This document shows, in pieces, positions 7,726 to 14,250 of a DNA stretch of 64,000 bases. Under the pieces are notes generated by a model. It was not told where the DNA came from, made no database searches, and saw only the letters and a list, made by a program, of their open reading frames with translations. Made by a program: the position numbers and the translations under genes. The DNA comes from a virus, in IMG/VR virus record IMGVR_UViG_3300042359_000646, positions 78,453-142,452 of that record. The stretch is one strand, 5' to 3'. Position 1 is the first letter of the stretch; the number at the start of each line of letters is the position of its first letter.

Positions 7726-9123
7726 TTAGAAAAATTTCTTCAACTGAGGAAATTCTAAATTGAGCCAATTCCAAAAGCCAACATCGTCCCAGCTATAAAC
7801 TCTCTTGGGTAGTGGTTGGGACATTAAGTTGAAGGCACTTGCACCACTTTCAAGGTATATTCCGTTGCACAACCCTAAAATGCCTGAGCAAACTACGAAC
7901 GGGTTGGTATTACTTGCTATTGTTGTCGTGTAACTTTGCACAATATTTATATCTCCGCTATTCACTCTTAGTTTCAGTTGAGTAGCGGTTTTTTGTATCC
8001 AAATATGTTGCCACTGCCCCGTCACTGGACTCCAAGGCGTAGTTATGACCACTGACCCATTTATCGAAACTTCGAGGCTGTTAGCTGCGTTTTTGACTAA
8101 CTTGAATACACCATTTTTTTCTGTCAGCGTCGTCAGACGACCCGCGACAGGACTCGTAAAATAAACAAAAGTATTTAGTGTGAACTCATTAGGAAAAACT
8201 ACTCCTTCGTAAGAGATTGACGTACCCGCAGAAGCTATAAGGCACTCCGTACCAAATAATTTCTTTTCTGACTCATACTCAATTCCCGACATCGAAGCTA
8301 TTTTTGAATTGCTGCTCTGGTCACTCAGCCGCCCATTAAAATCTAAGTGTAGGAGGCTCGAATTATTACTTGGGGATACATATGACATTAAATCTACTGC
8401 AACGTCTGGAATCCTCAAAACGAGACTATTAGAATAAACGATAGAATTTGGCTTTAGCGTCGTGGGAATCGAAATATCCGCCTCGAACCAAATGTTGTTA
8501 CTTGCATCTGTAATTCTCGCAAGATTTATTGTGCTGTTGATAGTTGAGAGAGACTGCGTTTCGCCATACTCAAAAAATATCTCTCCAAGTACTCCAACTC
8601 CTTTTTCTGACCATTTGCTCGGTGTCAGTGCGATTGTGGTTTGTAAAGTGTTGCTGTTGTCGTAATACTTGGCGCTCAGTGCGCTGGGAAAAGTGTTTGT
8701 TCCTCTGAAAAGTAGATTGAGTATTGAATTGCTTAGCTTGGCTGTGCCGAAATCTAGTGTCAGCGTTACGCCTGTGCCAGAGTAGAGAATAAGTTCTGAG
8801 CCAGTTTCTATGGTGACATCAGAAAGTGCAGCATTAGCAACGATAATGCCGTCAGAGGTAGTAAGGCGGAGGAAAATGGGGTCTGCATAGTCGATTAGTC
8901 CCTCTCCGAAATTGATGTCAAGTTGATTTTGTACGGTGTTGCCTGTTACGTCCCAATAGCTTGCGTCTAAATTGAGCGCTGAGATGCCGAATAGGGTGTT
9001 GGTGATATTCGCTCCGCTTGTATCATGCAGAGTGGCTAGAATCGGCAAAGAAGCTGCTGCGATGGTCTGCCGCTTAATTACTTTTTCTGTGATGTCAACG
9101 CAAGTGCTGAAGAGTGTAGTCAT
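7726..9123 (-). CDS. LamG-domain tail appendage protein, 465 aa
   Basis: A 465-residue beta-rich protein. Residues about 1-245 are an immunoglobulin-like or fibre-shaft region full of Ser/Thr/Asn strands (TIETGSELILYSGTGVTLTLDFG). About 255-445 is a LamG-like jelly roll: LLHLDFNG, NEFTLNTFVYF, QWQHIWIQKTATQLKLRVNSG and a final GIYLESGASAFN. The C-terminus (YSWDDVGFWNWLNLEFPQLKKFF) is short and aromatic. Monocistronic, convergent with the P-loop gene; the stops are one base apart. Likely a virion surface protein that contacts the host envelope; function inferred from fold type only. Confidence 0.65.
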   Translation of the reverse strand: MTTLFSTCVDITEKVIKRQTIAAASLPILATLHDTSGANITNTLFGISALNLDASYWDVTGNTVQNQLDINFGEGLIDYADPIFLRLTTSDGIIVANAALSDVTIETGSELILYSGTGVTLTLDFGTAKLSNSILNLLFRGTNTFPSALSAKYYDNSNTLQTTIALTPSKWSEKGVGVLGEIFFEYGETQSLSTINSTINLARITDASNNIWFEADISIPTTLKPNSIVYSNSLVLRIPDVAVDLMSYVSPSNNSSLLHLDFNGRLSDQSSNSKIASMSGIEYESEKKLFGTECLIASAGTSISYEGVVFPNEFTLNTFVYFTSPVAGRLTTLTEKNGVFKLVKNAANSLEVSINGSVVITTPWSPVTGQWQHIWIQKTATQLKLRVNSGDINIVQSYTTTIASNTNPFVVCSGILGLCNGIYLESGASAFNLMSQPLPKRVYSWDDVGFWNWLNLEFPQLKKFF

Positions 9124-9197
9124 TGTTATATCTTACCATCGGAATATTGTAATGCGGGTGAGGTTGTGGTAATTTAGCTTTACTTAAGGAGGTAAAA

Positions 9198-9569
9198 GTG
9201 AGAAAATTATTACGTAATTGGATTGAAGGTCTATACGAAGCTACCGAATCTTGGGTAGAGCGAGAATCTCATTGCTTGACCTTAGAAGAACATAAAGAAG
9301 CATACCTATCCAATTTACCGAGTAGGATGGCAGAAAGATATGTAGCTAAAAACTACAATACTGTGCCTAGGCACGAAAAGTACTCTCTTCCAGAGTTTGA
9401 TTGTACTAAATGGTATGTAGTTCAAAAATCTACTGGTATTGTGTGTGAGCGTGGGTACAATTCAATACATGAAGCCTTACGTTCGGTGTCTAGCTATCAT
9501 GAGGAGTATTACTCTGAGTGGGTACGAGATAATTTACATAATATCGATATACCAAATCGAAGGTGGTAG
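9198..9569 (+). CDS. Hypothetical protein, 123 aa, GTG start
   Basis: Starts with GTG at 9198 after a near-perfect AAGGAGG (9186-9192), one of the strongest ribosome-binding sites in the window. The protein is rich in Trp, Tyr, Glu and Arg (NWIEGLYEATESWVERES, KWYVVQKSTGIVCERGYNSIHEAL). The middle segment KWYVVQKSTG..ERGY-x-S-x-x-EAL looks like the small domain in which a strand-turn-strand is followed by a helix, common in phage accessory proteins. No family assigned. Transcription probably ends before the module region beginning at 9579. Confidence 0.55.
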   Translation: MRKLLRNWIEGLYEATESWVERESHCLTLEEHKEAYLSNLPSRMAERYVAKNYNTVPRHEKYSLPEFDCTKWYVVQKSTGIVCERGYNSIHEALRSVSSYHEEYYSEWVRDNLHNIDIPNRRW

Positions 9570-9578
9570 TATCTCATG

Positions 9579-9599
9579 CGCCGATGGGCTGTGAAGAGG
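9579..9599 (+). repeat. 21-bp element upstream of module copy 1
   Basis: This word is identical at 20 of 21 positions to 43431-43451; the shared core is GGGCTGTGAAGAGG. Both copies lie about 260 bases upstream of the first gene of a two-gene module (9836 and 43699). It is too long and too similarly placed to be chance. It may be a leader RNA element, a protein-binding site, or simply the conserved edge of the duplicated block. Confidence 0.75.
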
Positions 9600-9748
9600 G
9601 GGGTCTTGAATGATGATGCTGATTAATCGTAATGTTTATATTTATAATGTCTGGACGGTACAGTAAAGGTTTATAGACAGCTAAAATAATTTCTTCTAGA
9701 CGTTTTTATGTGTACTTATAGCCTTAATCACTATAAAAGACCTTGTAA

Positions 9749-9775
9749 CTTATAAATTATATTTTTGTTTATAAG
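9749..9775. promoter_or_regulatory. Inverted repeat upstream of module copy 1
   Basis: CTTATAAA (9749-9756) and TTTATAAG (9768-9775) form a perfect 8-bp inverted repeat with an 11-base AT-rich spacer, ending 19 bases before the extended -10 element of the downstream promoter. This overlaps the expected -35 region, the usual position of an operator. The binding protein is unknown; the module's own first gene is a candidate. Confidence 0.5.
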
Positions 9776-9791
9776 CTAAGTAAAAATAGTA

Positions 9792-9800
9792 TGCTATAGT
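9792..9800 (+). promoter_or_regulatory. Extended -10 promoter of module copy 1
   Basis: TGC followed by TATAGT (9795-9800) is an extended -10 box. The surrounding word AAAAATAGTATGCTATAGTGG is nearly repeated at 43658 (AAAAATAGTGTGCTATTATA), upstream of module copy 2, and the TGTGCTATAGTGGG core also precedes the gene at 17776. There is no good -35, which extended -10 promoters do not need. Confidence 0.55.
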
Positions 9801-9835
9801 GGTTATAACGTTGAAAATATGGTATAACATTATAA

Positions 9836-10534
9836 ATGAGTATAGAGCCGAAATTAGTGAGTAACTTACAAATAGAAGTACGAAGAACTCCTCCAGACTT
9901 CGAGACTACCAGACGAATTATTTCAGAGCTTACTGGTGTTGATGAAGAGCCTAGCCTTACCAAAGTAACTCAAGTAGTAGAGCTACTATCGCAAAGCTTC
10001 TTGTCCGAGGTAGCTAAACTGATAGCTGCTAACGAAAATACCAGAGAAGGGAAAACAATCAAACCGAACAAACTTGCTTTGCTTTTGCGCCAAAATACTT
10101 ATCTACTAAACGATTTTGATGTTGTTGCAGATGAAGATGGCGAGAACCTAAAAATTCATTACAAAGGTAAGTCGGATACAGTAACAGTCTACAAAGCCTA
10201 CGACTATTTACGTCTTGAGTTGGCTAGATTTGTGGGGTATAGAGAATTTGACAACAGAACTATCTCTAGAGCCATCATGCAAGCTAAGAACTACCTTGAG
10301 TACGACAAAGACTTCATTGACTGCAATATTGCTGATGCTCTTGTAGTTGAAAAAGCCTACGCTCTTTTTTACTCTAGAGGGAATAGAAAAAACATCACTA
10401 TCCCTGAACTAAAAAGGACAATCGATTCTGTAGACCTTACTACAAAAGAGATTCAAGATATTCTTCTCAATGCTGGTTGGGAATATACAACATCAGGAAC
10501 CTGCCCCACTAAATTTTTTAAACCAAAACACTAA
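9836..10534 (+). CDS. Module gene A, copy 1: DNA-binding-like protein
   Basis: A 232-residue protein paired with the GIY-YIG gene that begins six bases later. A segment at about residues 74-105 (KTIKPNKLALLLRQNTYLL then DFDVV) aligns with the other copy (43699-44391: KKISETKLARFF..HLLVNFD). The C-terminal 50 residues (ITIPELKRTI, LTTKEIQDILLNAGW, TKFFKPKH) look like a winged-helix unit. That unit matches the C-terminus of copy-2 gene A and, unexpectedly, the C-terminus of the copy-2 GIY-YIG protein. It has no signal or membrane segment. A sequence-specific DNA-binding or regulatory role is inferred from the shared domain and operator-like DNA upstream. No named family recognised. Confidence 0.6.
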   Translation: MSIEPKLVSNLQIEVRRTPPDFETTRRIISELTGVDEEPSLTKVTQVVELLSQSFLSEVAKLIAANENTREGKTIKPNKLALLLRQNTYLLNDFDVVADEDGENLKIHYKGKSDTVTVYKAYDYLRLELARFVGYREFDNRTISRAIMQAKNYLEYDKDFIDCNIADALVVEKAYALFYSRGNRKNITIPELKRTIDSVDLTTKEIQDILLNAGWEYTTSGTCPTKFFKPKH

Positions 10535-10539
10535 AAAAC

Positions 10540-11079
10540 ATGGCACAAACATTTATCTACGCTATCCATTGCCCCAATAAGAATGAAATCAAAATTGGTT
10601 ATGCAACTAATCCGACTAGTAGACTTTCACAGCTTCAGGTTGGCACTACAGATAGACTTGACCTCTTAATAACATTTGCAGGTGGTCTTGCAGAGGAAAA
10701 AGAGATACACAAGGCTCTTGCCAAACATAAAATCTCTGGTGAATGGTTCAAATACTCTCCAGAAGTTTTCTCTGTCTTGATTGATGCAATGGCGAACCAA
10801 TTCCCTATTACTAGAACTACCGCCAATCCTAAAGTAGTAAGGCAACTTGAAAGGCGGCTGGCTCTAAGTTTAGAATATATTGATGAATTGCTTCAAGAAC
10901 GTCTAGAGCGTCTTAACACGATTAAAGAAGTGCAAGAGCTTATGAAAGAATCTTTTTCAGATTGTAGGCATCTAGTTTCAGGTATGTTGAATGTTCCTGA
11001 AGTGTTTAGTGAATTAACTGATTCTGAATTTGTGGCAGTTTTGCAAAAATATTCTGAATTAATCAACAGGGACAATTAA
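10540..11079 (+). CDS. Module gene B, copy 1: MUG113/T5orf172-type GIY-YIG protein
   Basis: The first 95 residues are a compact GIY-YIG-like domain of the MUG113/T5orf172 class: FIYAIHC (Y7), VKIG-type strand IKIGYAT (Y21), R28 in PTSRLSQLQVG, acids with H57 in EEKEIHKAL, and the closing GEWF (67-70). All positions expected of an active or DNA-binding GIY-YIG fold are present. The remaining half is helical (EYIDELLQERLERL). Such domains occur in phage and cyanobacterial proteins of poorly known role, often with Bro/KilA-type DNA-binding domains. It is nearly identical in its first 70 residues to 44393-44872. The partner gene A lies six bases upstream. Confidence 0.8.
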   Translation: MAQTFIYAIHCPNKNEIKIGYATNPTSRLSQLQVGTTDRLDLLITFAGGLAEEKEIHKALAKHKISGEWFKYSPEVFSVLIDAMANQFPITRTTANPKVVRQLERRLALSLEYIDELLQERLERLNTIKEVQELMKESFSDCRHLVSGMLNVPEVFSELTDSEFVAVLQKYSELINRDN

Positions 11080-11081
11080 CC

Positions 11082-11408
11082 ATGAACAACAAAGTACTTA
11101 CAAACTTCCGCGACCATCCCTCACTTCGCTACGACGACCCACAATCTCTCTTCAAAATCGACGACAAAGTATATCTCATCAGTGAAGGTGTTGTGCGCCA
11201 AATTATGCCTCGGCAAATGGTCAACACTAACATTGGGGAGCCTTATAAAGCGTTAACTAGGTTCTATTTTGTATTTGCAGATGACAGTCAAAAAACTTAC
11301 ATGGAATCGATTGATTTTGCCCCAAAACACGAAGAATCTCTAAGGCAATTGCTTGAAGAACCTCAAACCTTAATGGAGTCATTGGACAAAGTAGGATTAC
11401 TATGCTAA
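11082..11408 (+). CDS. Hypothetical protein, 108 aa
   Basis: Starts two bases after the GIY-YIG gene and probably shares its transcript. It has alternating strands and a helix: FKIDDKVYLISEGVVRQIM, then YFVFADDSQKTYMESIDF and a C-terminal helix with acidic residues. It ends overlapping the next gene by seven bases. It is soluble and no family is recognised. It has no counterpart after module copy 2, so it is probably not part of the module itself. Confidence 0.55.
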   Translation: MNNKVLTNFRDHPSLRYDDPQSLFKIDDKVYLISEGVVRQIMPRQMVNTNIGEPYKALTRFYFVFADDSQKTYMESIDFAPKHEESLRQLLEEPQTLMESLDKVGLLC

Positions 11409-11836
11409 CTACAATCCCACATACAACCACAGACTACACTTATTTTGATGCTGGAGGTGTTACTTTTGCTGTTCCTTATGAATCTACTACTTACGAGACT
11501 TACGTGGTCGGAGGAGTCTGTGATGGTGAACGTGTAGGTCAATGCAGAGAACATCTTCTACGCAATAAGAGAAGCGAACTCCTAGAATCTACAAGTACAG
11601 AACAGTCTTGTGTGATGCAAGGTTTTGTCTGGAATAAGATTGACAAGTTTCCTCAGATACCTTCGTCAGGGAAGCCCCACTGCGAACTCATTTACGAACA
11701 AAGTTGCACATTAAAATATGAAGGGGATGAGCCTGTATCTGCGAACTGTTTCTGGGATAAGCAAAACCTCACAAAATTAGGTAGATATTTGCAAATTAAG
11801 CAAATACTTGAAAAAGCAAGGAATAAACGAGCATGA
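11402..11836 (+). CDS. Cys-containing hypothetical protein, 144 aa
   Basis: ATG at 11402 overlaps the previous gene. The N-terminal half is beta-like (TYFDAGGVTFAVPYESTTYETYVVGG). Six Cys are spread along the chain (CDGERVGQC, SCVMQ, HCELIYEQSC, NCFWD), more than is usual for phage cytosolic proteins, but the spacing does not match a zinc ribbon I know. The C-terminus is basic (ARNKRA). Its end overlaps the next gene by four bases (ATGA). No family recognised. Confidence 0.55.
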   Translation: MLTTIPHTTTDYTYFDAGGVTFAVPYESTTYETYVVGGVCDGERVGQCREHLLRNKRSELLESTSTEQSCVMQGFVWNKIDKFPQIPSSGKPHCELIYEQSCTLKYEGDEPVSANCFWDKQNLTKLGRYLQIKQILEKARNKRA

Positions 11837-12060
11837 CCTACACAATTCGCATCACAAGCATCTCTAGACAACCCCAGACAGCACTAAGTCATTTAACCTT
11901 CGATAAGTCTTTACGTGGCTATATTGACCACACTGAAGACCCTATTCAATATATGGCAAATTTACTTAAAGATACTAATAATTCTCTGATTGTTGATTAT
12001 ATATCTACATTCCCTACAGCAGAAATTGGGGTAACTATTTACGATACTCATCCATCTTAA
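11833..12060 (+). CDS. Hypothetical protein, 75 aa
   Basis: Coupled to the previous gene by an ATGA overlap. It is a small soluble protein with a beta-rich N-terminus (TYTIRITSISRQPQ) and a helix near residues 40-50 (YMANLLKDTNNSLIVDY), ending in a strand EIGVTIYD. No motif recognised. A 59-base gap follows, before the tiny membrane-protein genes. Confidence 0.5.
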   Translation: MTYTIRITSISRQPQTALSHLTFDKSLRGYIDHTEDPIQYMANLLKDTNNSLIVDYISTFPTAEIGVTIYDTHPS

Positions 12061-12119
12061 GATAGATGCAGAAAAGAGGATTGGCGCTTAGTATTAGTTT
12101 GTTGTGATTCGAGGTACTG

Positions 12120-12236
12120 ATGGTCGATTTAGTCACTTTTCTTTTACTATCTCTTATTGCAGTTATTGCAATTTGTCTTATTTTGTTTTTTCTGTCTTTA
12201 ATTGTCGATGGTTTAGTAGAGAGGTTTATACGTTAA
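12120..12236 (+). CDS. Tiny membrane protein 1, 38 aa
   Basis: ATG 12120 to TAA 12236. Residues 5-28 (VTFLLLSLIAVIAICLILFF) are one long hydrophobic helix, followed by a short charged end (VERFIR). The stop and the next start overlap as TAATG, coupling it to the next small gene. Size and topology fit small phage membrane proteins such as holin-like, superinfection-exclusion or envelope-stress peptides; nothing picks one. It contains the TTTTTTCTG word. Confidence 0.55.
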   Translation: MVDLVTFLLLSLIAVIAICLILFFLSLIVDGLVERFIR

Positions 12237-12295
12237 TGACTTATTTCATTATTGGATTTATTATTGGCGCTCTTGTTGCCAAGCTTTATAACTAA
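12236..12295 (+). CDS. Tiny membrane peptide 2, 19 aa
   Basis: ATG at 12236 overlaps the previous stop (TAATG). The 19-residue product (TYFIIGFIIGALVAKLYN after Met) is a single hydrophobic helix with two glycine steps, like a minimal membrane peptide. Its own stop overlaps the start of the next small gene in the same way. Alone it would be negligible; the chain of three coupled frames, all hydrophobic, is what supports it. Confidence 0.45.
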   Translation: MTYFIIGFIIGALVAKLYN

Positions 12296-12387
12296 TGTTC
12301 CTACATCTAATTCTGCCATTAACATTGGCACTCAGTATTCCTACACTTTTTGCATACATTGCACTTAGATTATATTTTGGAGATTAA
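12295..12387 (+). CDS. Tiny membrane protein 3, 30 aa
   Basis: ATG at 12295 overlaps the previous stop. The product begins MFLHLILPLTLALSIPTLFA and ends YIALRLYFGD, so it is one hydrophobic helix with a Pro kink. The next gene starts one base after its stop, with a good GGAG inside this frame. This is the third member of the coupled set; function unknown. Confidence 0.5.
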   Translation: MFLHLILPLTLALSIPTLFAYIALRLYFGD

Positions 12388-12388
12388 C

Positions 12389-12868
12389 ATGACCACACAA
12401 CCACTTCTCGCCGTATCTAACGCCACTACCGAACTCTCGCCCGAAGAGAACGAGTTACTCCTTTCTGCAATCAACTTGAGCAGTCAAGAAAAGAGCGTCC
12501 AAGCCGAGTTGAAGGACGTGAAGATAAAAGTGACCGAACTGTTCACAAAACGCTTTGATACCGCAAAAACTGGCACAATCGCGAAGCTTGGTAAATCAAG
12601 CATTCAAGTCAAGCGCAAAGCTGGCAAAGTCGTGTTGACCGATGAGCTAATTCAACTGAGAGAAACTATCGATGATGCAATCACAGACCACATTGCATCC
12701 AACGAAGGTGAAATTCTAAAGCTGAAAGAGCAAATCGAAGCTTTGCAACAACAGATTCTAGCACTGAAAATCAGTGATGAAATCTTGATGATGGAGTTTG
12801 ACTTCAAACAACGTGTTGCTGCATTGCCTGAACCCGAAGCTGTATACGAAGTTGCGATTAAGGTGTAG
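12389..12868 (+). CDS. Coiled-coil hypothetical protein, 159 aa
   Basis: The chosen start is ATG 12389 (MTTQPLLAVSN) with GGAG at 12379-12382. Two long helices flank a short hairpin: about 15-60 (SPEENELLLSAIN, SQEKSVQAELKDVKIK), a basic strand turn (KSSIQVKRKAGKVVL, about 70-85), and a coiled coil at about 110-135 (EILKLKEQIEALQQQILAL). This helix-hairpin-helix shape resembles Gam-type and other DNA-end or single-strand-binding phage proteins, but the similarity is one of shape only. Confidence 0.55.
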   Translation: MTTQPLLAVSNATTELSPEENELLLSAINLSSQEKSVQAELKDVKIKVTELFTKRFDTAKTGTIAKLGKSSIQVKRKAGKVVLTDELIQLRETIDDAITDHIASNEGEILKLKEQIEALQQQILALKISDEILMMEFDFKQRVAALPEPEAVYEVAIKV

Positions 12869-12870
12869 CT

Positions 12871-13092
12871 ATGAAAGCCTATTGTTACGGCTCAGCTTTT
12901 AAGAAGGAGCGTGTAGCTACTACAGAGTGGTTTTTCGGGGTAATTGTTTCTAAAGACCCCTCATCTGCAAGAGTAGACGTTATTGCAACCGAACAATCCC
13001 AAATAATGCTTCGTTTGGGTTACTACCTAGCTAAGTTTGACTGTTTCGAGATTGACCCCGAAATTGCACCAATGAACCGTGAGGACGCATGA
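12871..13092 (+). CDS. Hypothetical protein, 73 aa
   Basis: Starts two bases after the coiled-coil gene. A small beta-rich protein (WFFGVIVSKDPSSARVDVIAT) that ends in an acidic stretch (FDCFEIDPEIAP). Its stop overlaps the next start (ATGA). No family recognised. Confidence 0.5.
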   Translation: MKAYCYGSAFKKERVATTEWFFGVIVSKDPSSARVDVIATEQSQIMLRLGYYLAKFDCFEIDPEIAPMNREDA

Positions 13093-13229
13093 TTTCATAT
13101 AAAATTGATTGGGTAGTTCTGAATAAGGTAGCTGTAAAACTAGAGGATAATGAGGACGGTAGTGGAACTATTATTTTTGATGATGGTAGTTCCGCAGCAA
13201 TATCTGAGTTGGAAAAATGTTATGAATAA
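13089..13229 (+). CDS. Hypothetical protein, 46 aa
   Basis: ATG 13089 overlaps the previous stop (ATGA) and TAA ends at 13229. The product is acidic and reads like a small beta-hairpin protein (KIDWVVLNKVAVKLED, GTIIFDDGSSAAISEL). The alternating strand pattern and the coupled start support it despite its size. It overlaps the next gene by eight bases. Confidence 0.5.
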   Translation: MISYKIDWVVLNKVAVKLEDNEDGSGTIIFDDGSSAAISELEKCYE

Positions 13230-13503
13230 ACGTGACCCCCGCATTAAGCATCGATTAGTTACAGTATTCCCAGTAAACTTTATTCGCGGAAAACATAAAT
13301 TCCGTGATGGAGTTGAGCGTAGCGTAGTCTGGGAAAAACCTTGGAAGCTAGGAGGAGTAATTTTTATTCCTTTATTTCAGTTCAAAGTTCAGCCTCGATT
13401 CACTATCAACGGTAAGAAGTTAAGTAATAACGAGAGTTTTTGTTATTTCACTGCCAGATTTATTTGGTGGCAAATTAATGCAACGTTTTGGTACAGTAAA
13501 TGA
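13222..13503 (+). CDS. Hypothetical basic protein, 93 aa
   Basis: The start chosen is ATG 13222 (MNKRDPRIKHRLV); the frame is open further upstream only through the previous gene. It is strongly basic and aromatic (FIRGKHKFRDGVER, EKPWKLGGVIFIPLFQFKVQP, FIWWQINATFWYSK). There is a hydrophobic run, but no long membrane helix. Its stop overlaps the next gene by four bases. No family recognised. Confidence 0.5.
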   Translation: MNKRDPRIKHRLVTVFPVNFIRGKHKFRDGVERSVVWEKPWKLGGVIFIPLFQFKVQPRFTINGKKLSNNESFCYFTARFIWWQINATFWYSK

Positions 13504-13787
13504 CTATGGAACCTAAAAACAGAATTTACGTTGTTGCAGTCTACGCTGAAATTAGAAATAGCGAGGACACGTACAACAATATCTACACAGTTCTGCTCGA
13601 TGAACCAGATGAAACCGAGCAAGATGCAATCAACATGGGTAGAATACTTTTCGTCGCTGATGTACTGAGAGACTCAAAACTTGATGTCATGGGTGAGACT
13701 GTGATAAGTAAAGATGACATTCGCATCTGCTACATCGGATGCAGAGAAATTACTGCTGAAGACCTTGACCCTAATAGTTACGGATAA
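13500..13787 (+). CDS. Hypothetical acidic protein, 95 aa
   Basis: ATGA overlap with the previous gene; an alternative start two codons later (13506) is possible. The protein is acidic, with a strand-rich first third (IYVVAVYAEIRN), a helix with DEPDETEQDAINMGRI, and a final strand DIRICYIGCREITAED. The layout suggests a small alpha/beta domain. No motif assigned. Confidence 0.5.
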   Translation: MTMEPKNRIYVVAVYAEIRNSEDTYNNIYTVLLDEPDETEQDAINMGRILFVADVLRDSKLDVMGETVISKDDIRICYIGCREITAEDLDPNSYG

Positions 13788-13791
13788 AAAC

Positions 13792-14250
13792 ATGACAATT
13801 ACAACACAATCTGAAATCGAAGCAATCATCTCACAACAAGACTTTCCAATCCGCCTTAAAGTCAGTGAATACGACTACATCGAGCTTCGTGCCAATGACC
13901 GAATCGGATTTATCTATCTACCTAACGAGGAAGATTATGTTAGAAAAGTTTGCAACTACTTGAAGACAGGTGAAAACCCTAACCCATACAAGCAACTTTA
14001 TTTAGTATCATTCCCAACCACAAAAGATGGACTTCACGACTTGCACTTCGAGAAAGCTTTCGGTAAGGGCGTACAGGTCAAGAGAATTTCTTTTTCTGTT
14101 GATGCTGACACCAGACTGAGTGACAAGTGGCATCCCTCTTTTATCGAAGAAGTTAACCGCACCTTAGAGACTTATTTTGAAAGTAAGCAAGATTTCGACG
14201 AAGCTAAGTTTGAAGAGCTTGTAGAAGGTATTTTCAAGGATTACGAGTAA
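13792..14250 (+). CDS. Hypothetical protein, 152 aa
   Basis: The start chosen is ATG 13792 (MTITTQSEIEAIISQQ), four bases after the previous stop. It is an alpha/beta protein with many acidic and aromatic residues. Strand-like segments are YDYIELRANDRIGFIYL and LYLVSFPTTKDGL, and the C-terminus is an acidic helix (DEAKFEELVEGIFKDYE). Last gene of the plus-strand run that begins at 9836; its end overlaps the convergent giant adhesin by ten bases. Confidence 0.55.
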   Translation: MTITTQSEIEAIISQQDFPIRLKVSEYDYIELRANDRIGFIYLPNEEDYVRKVCNYLKTGENPNPYKQLYLVSFPTTKDGLHDLHFEKAFGKGVQVKRISFSVDADTRLSDKWHPSFIEEVNRTLETYFESKQDFDEAKFEELVEGIFKDYE

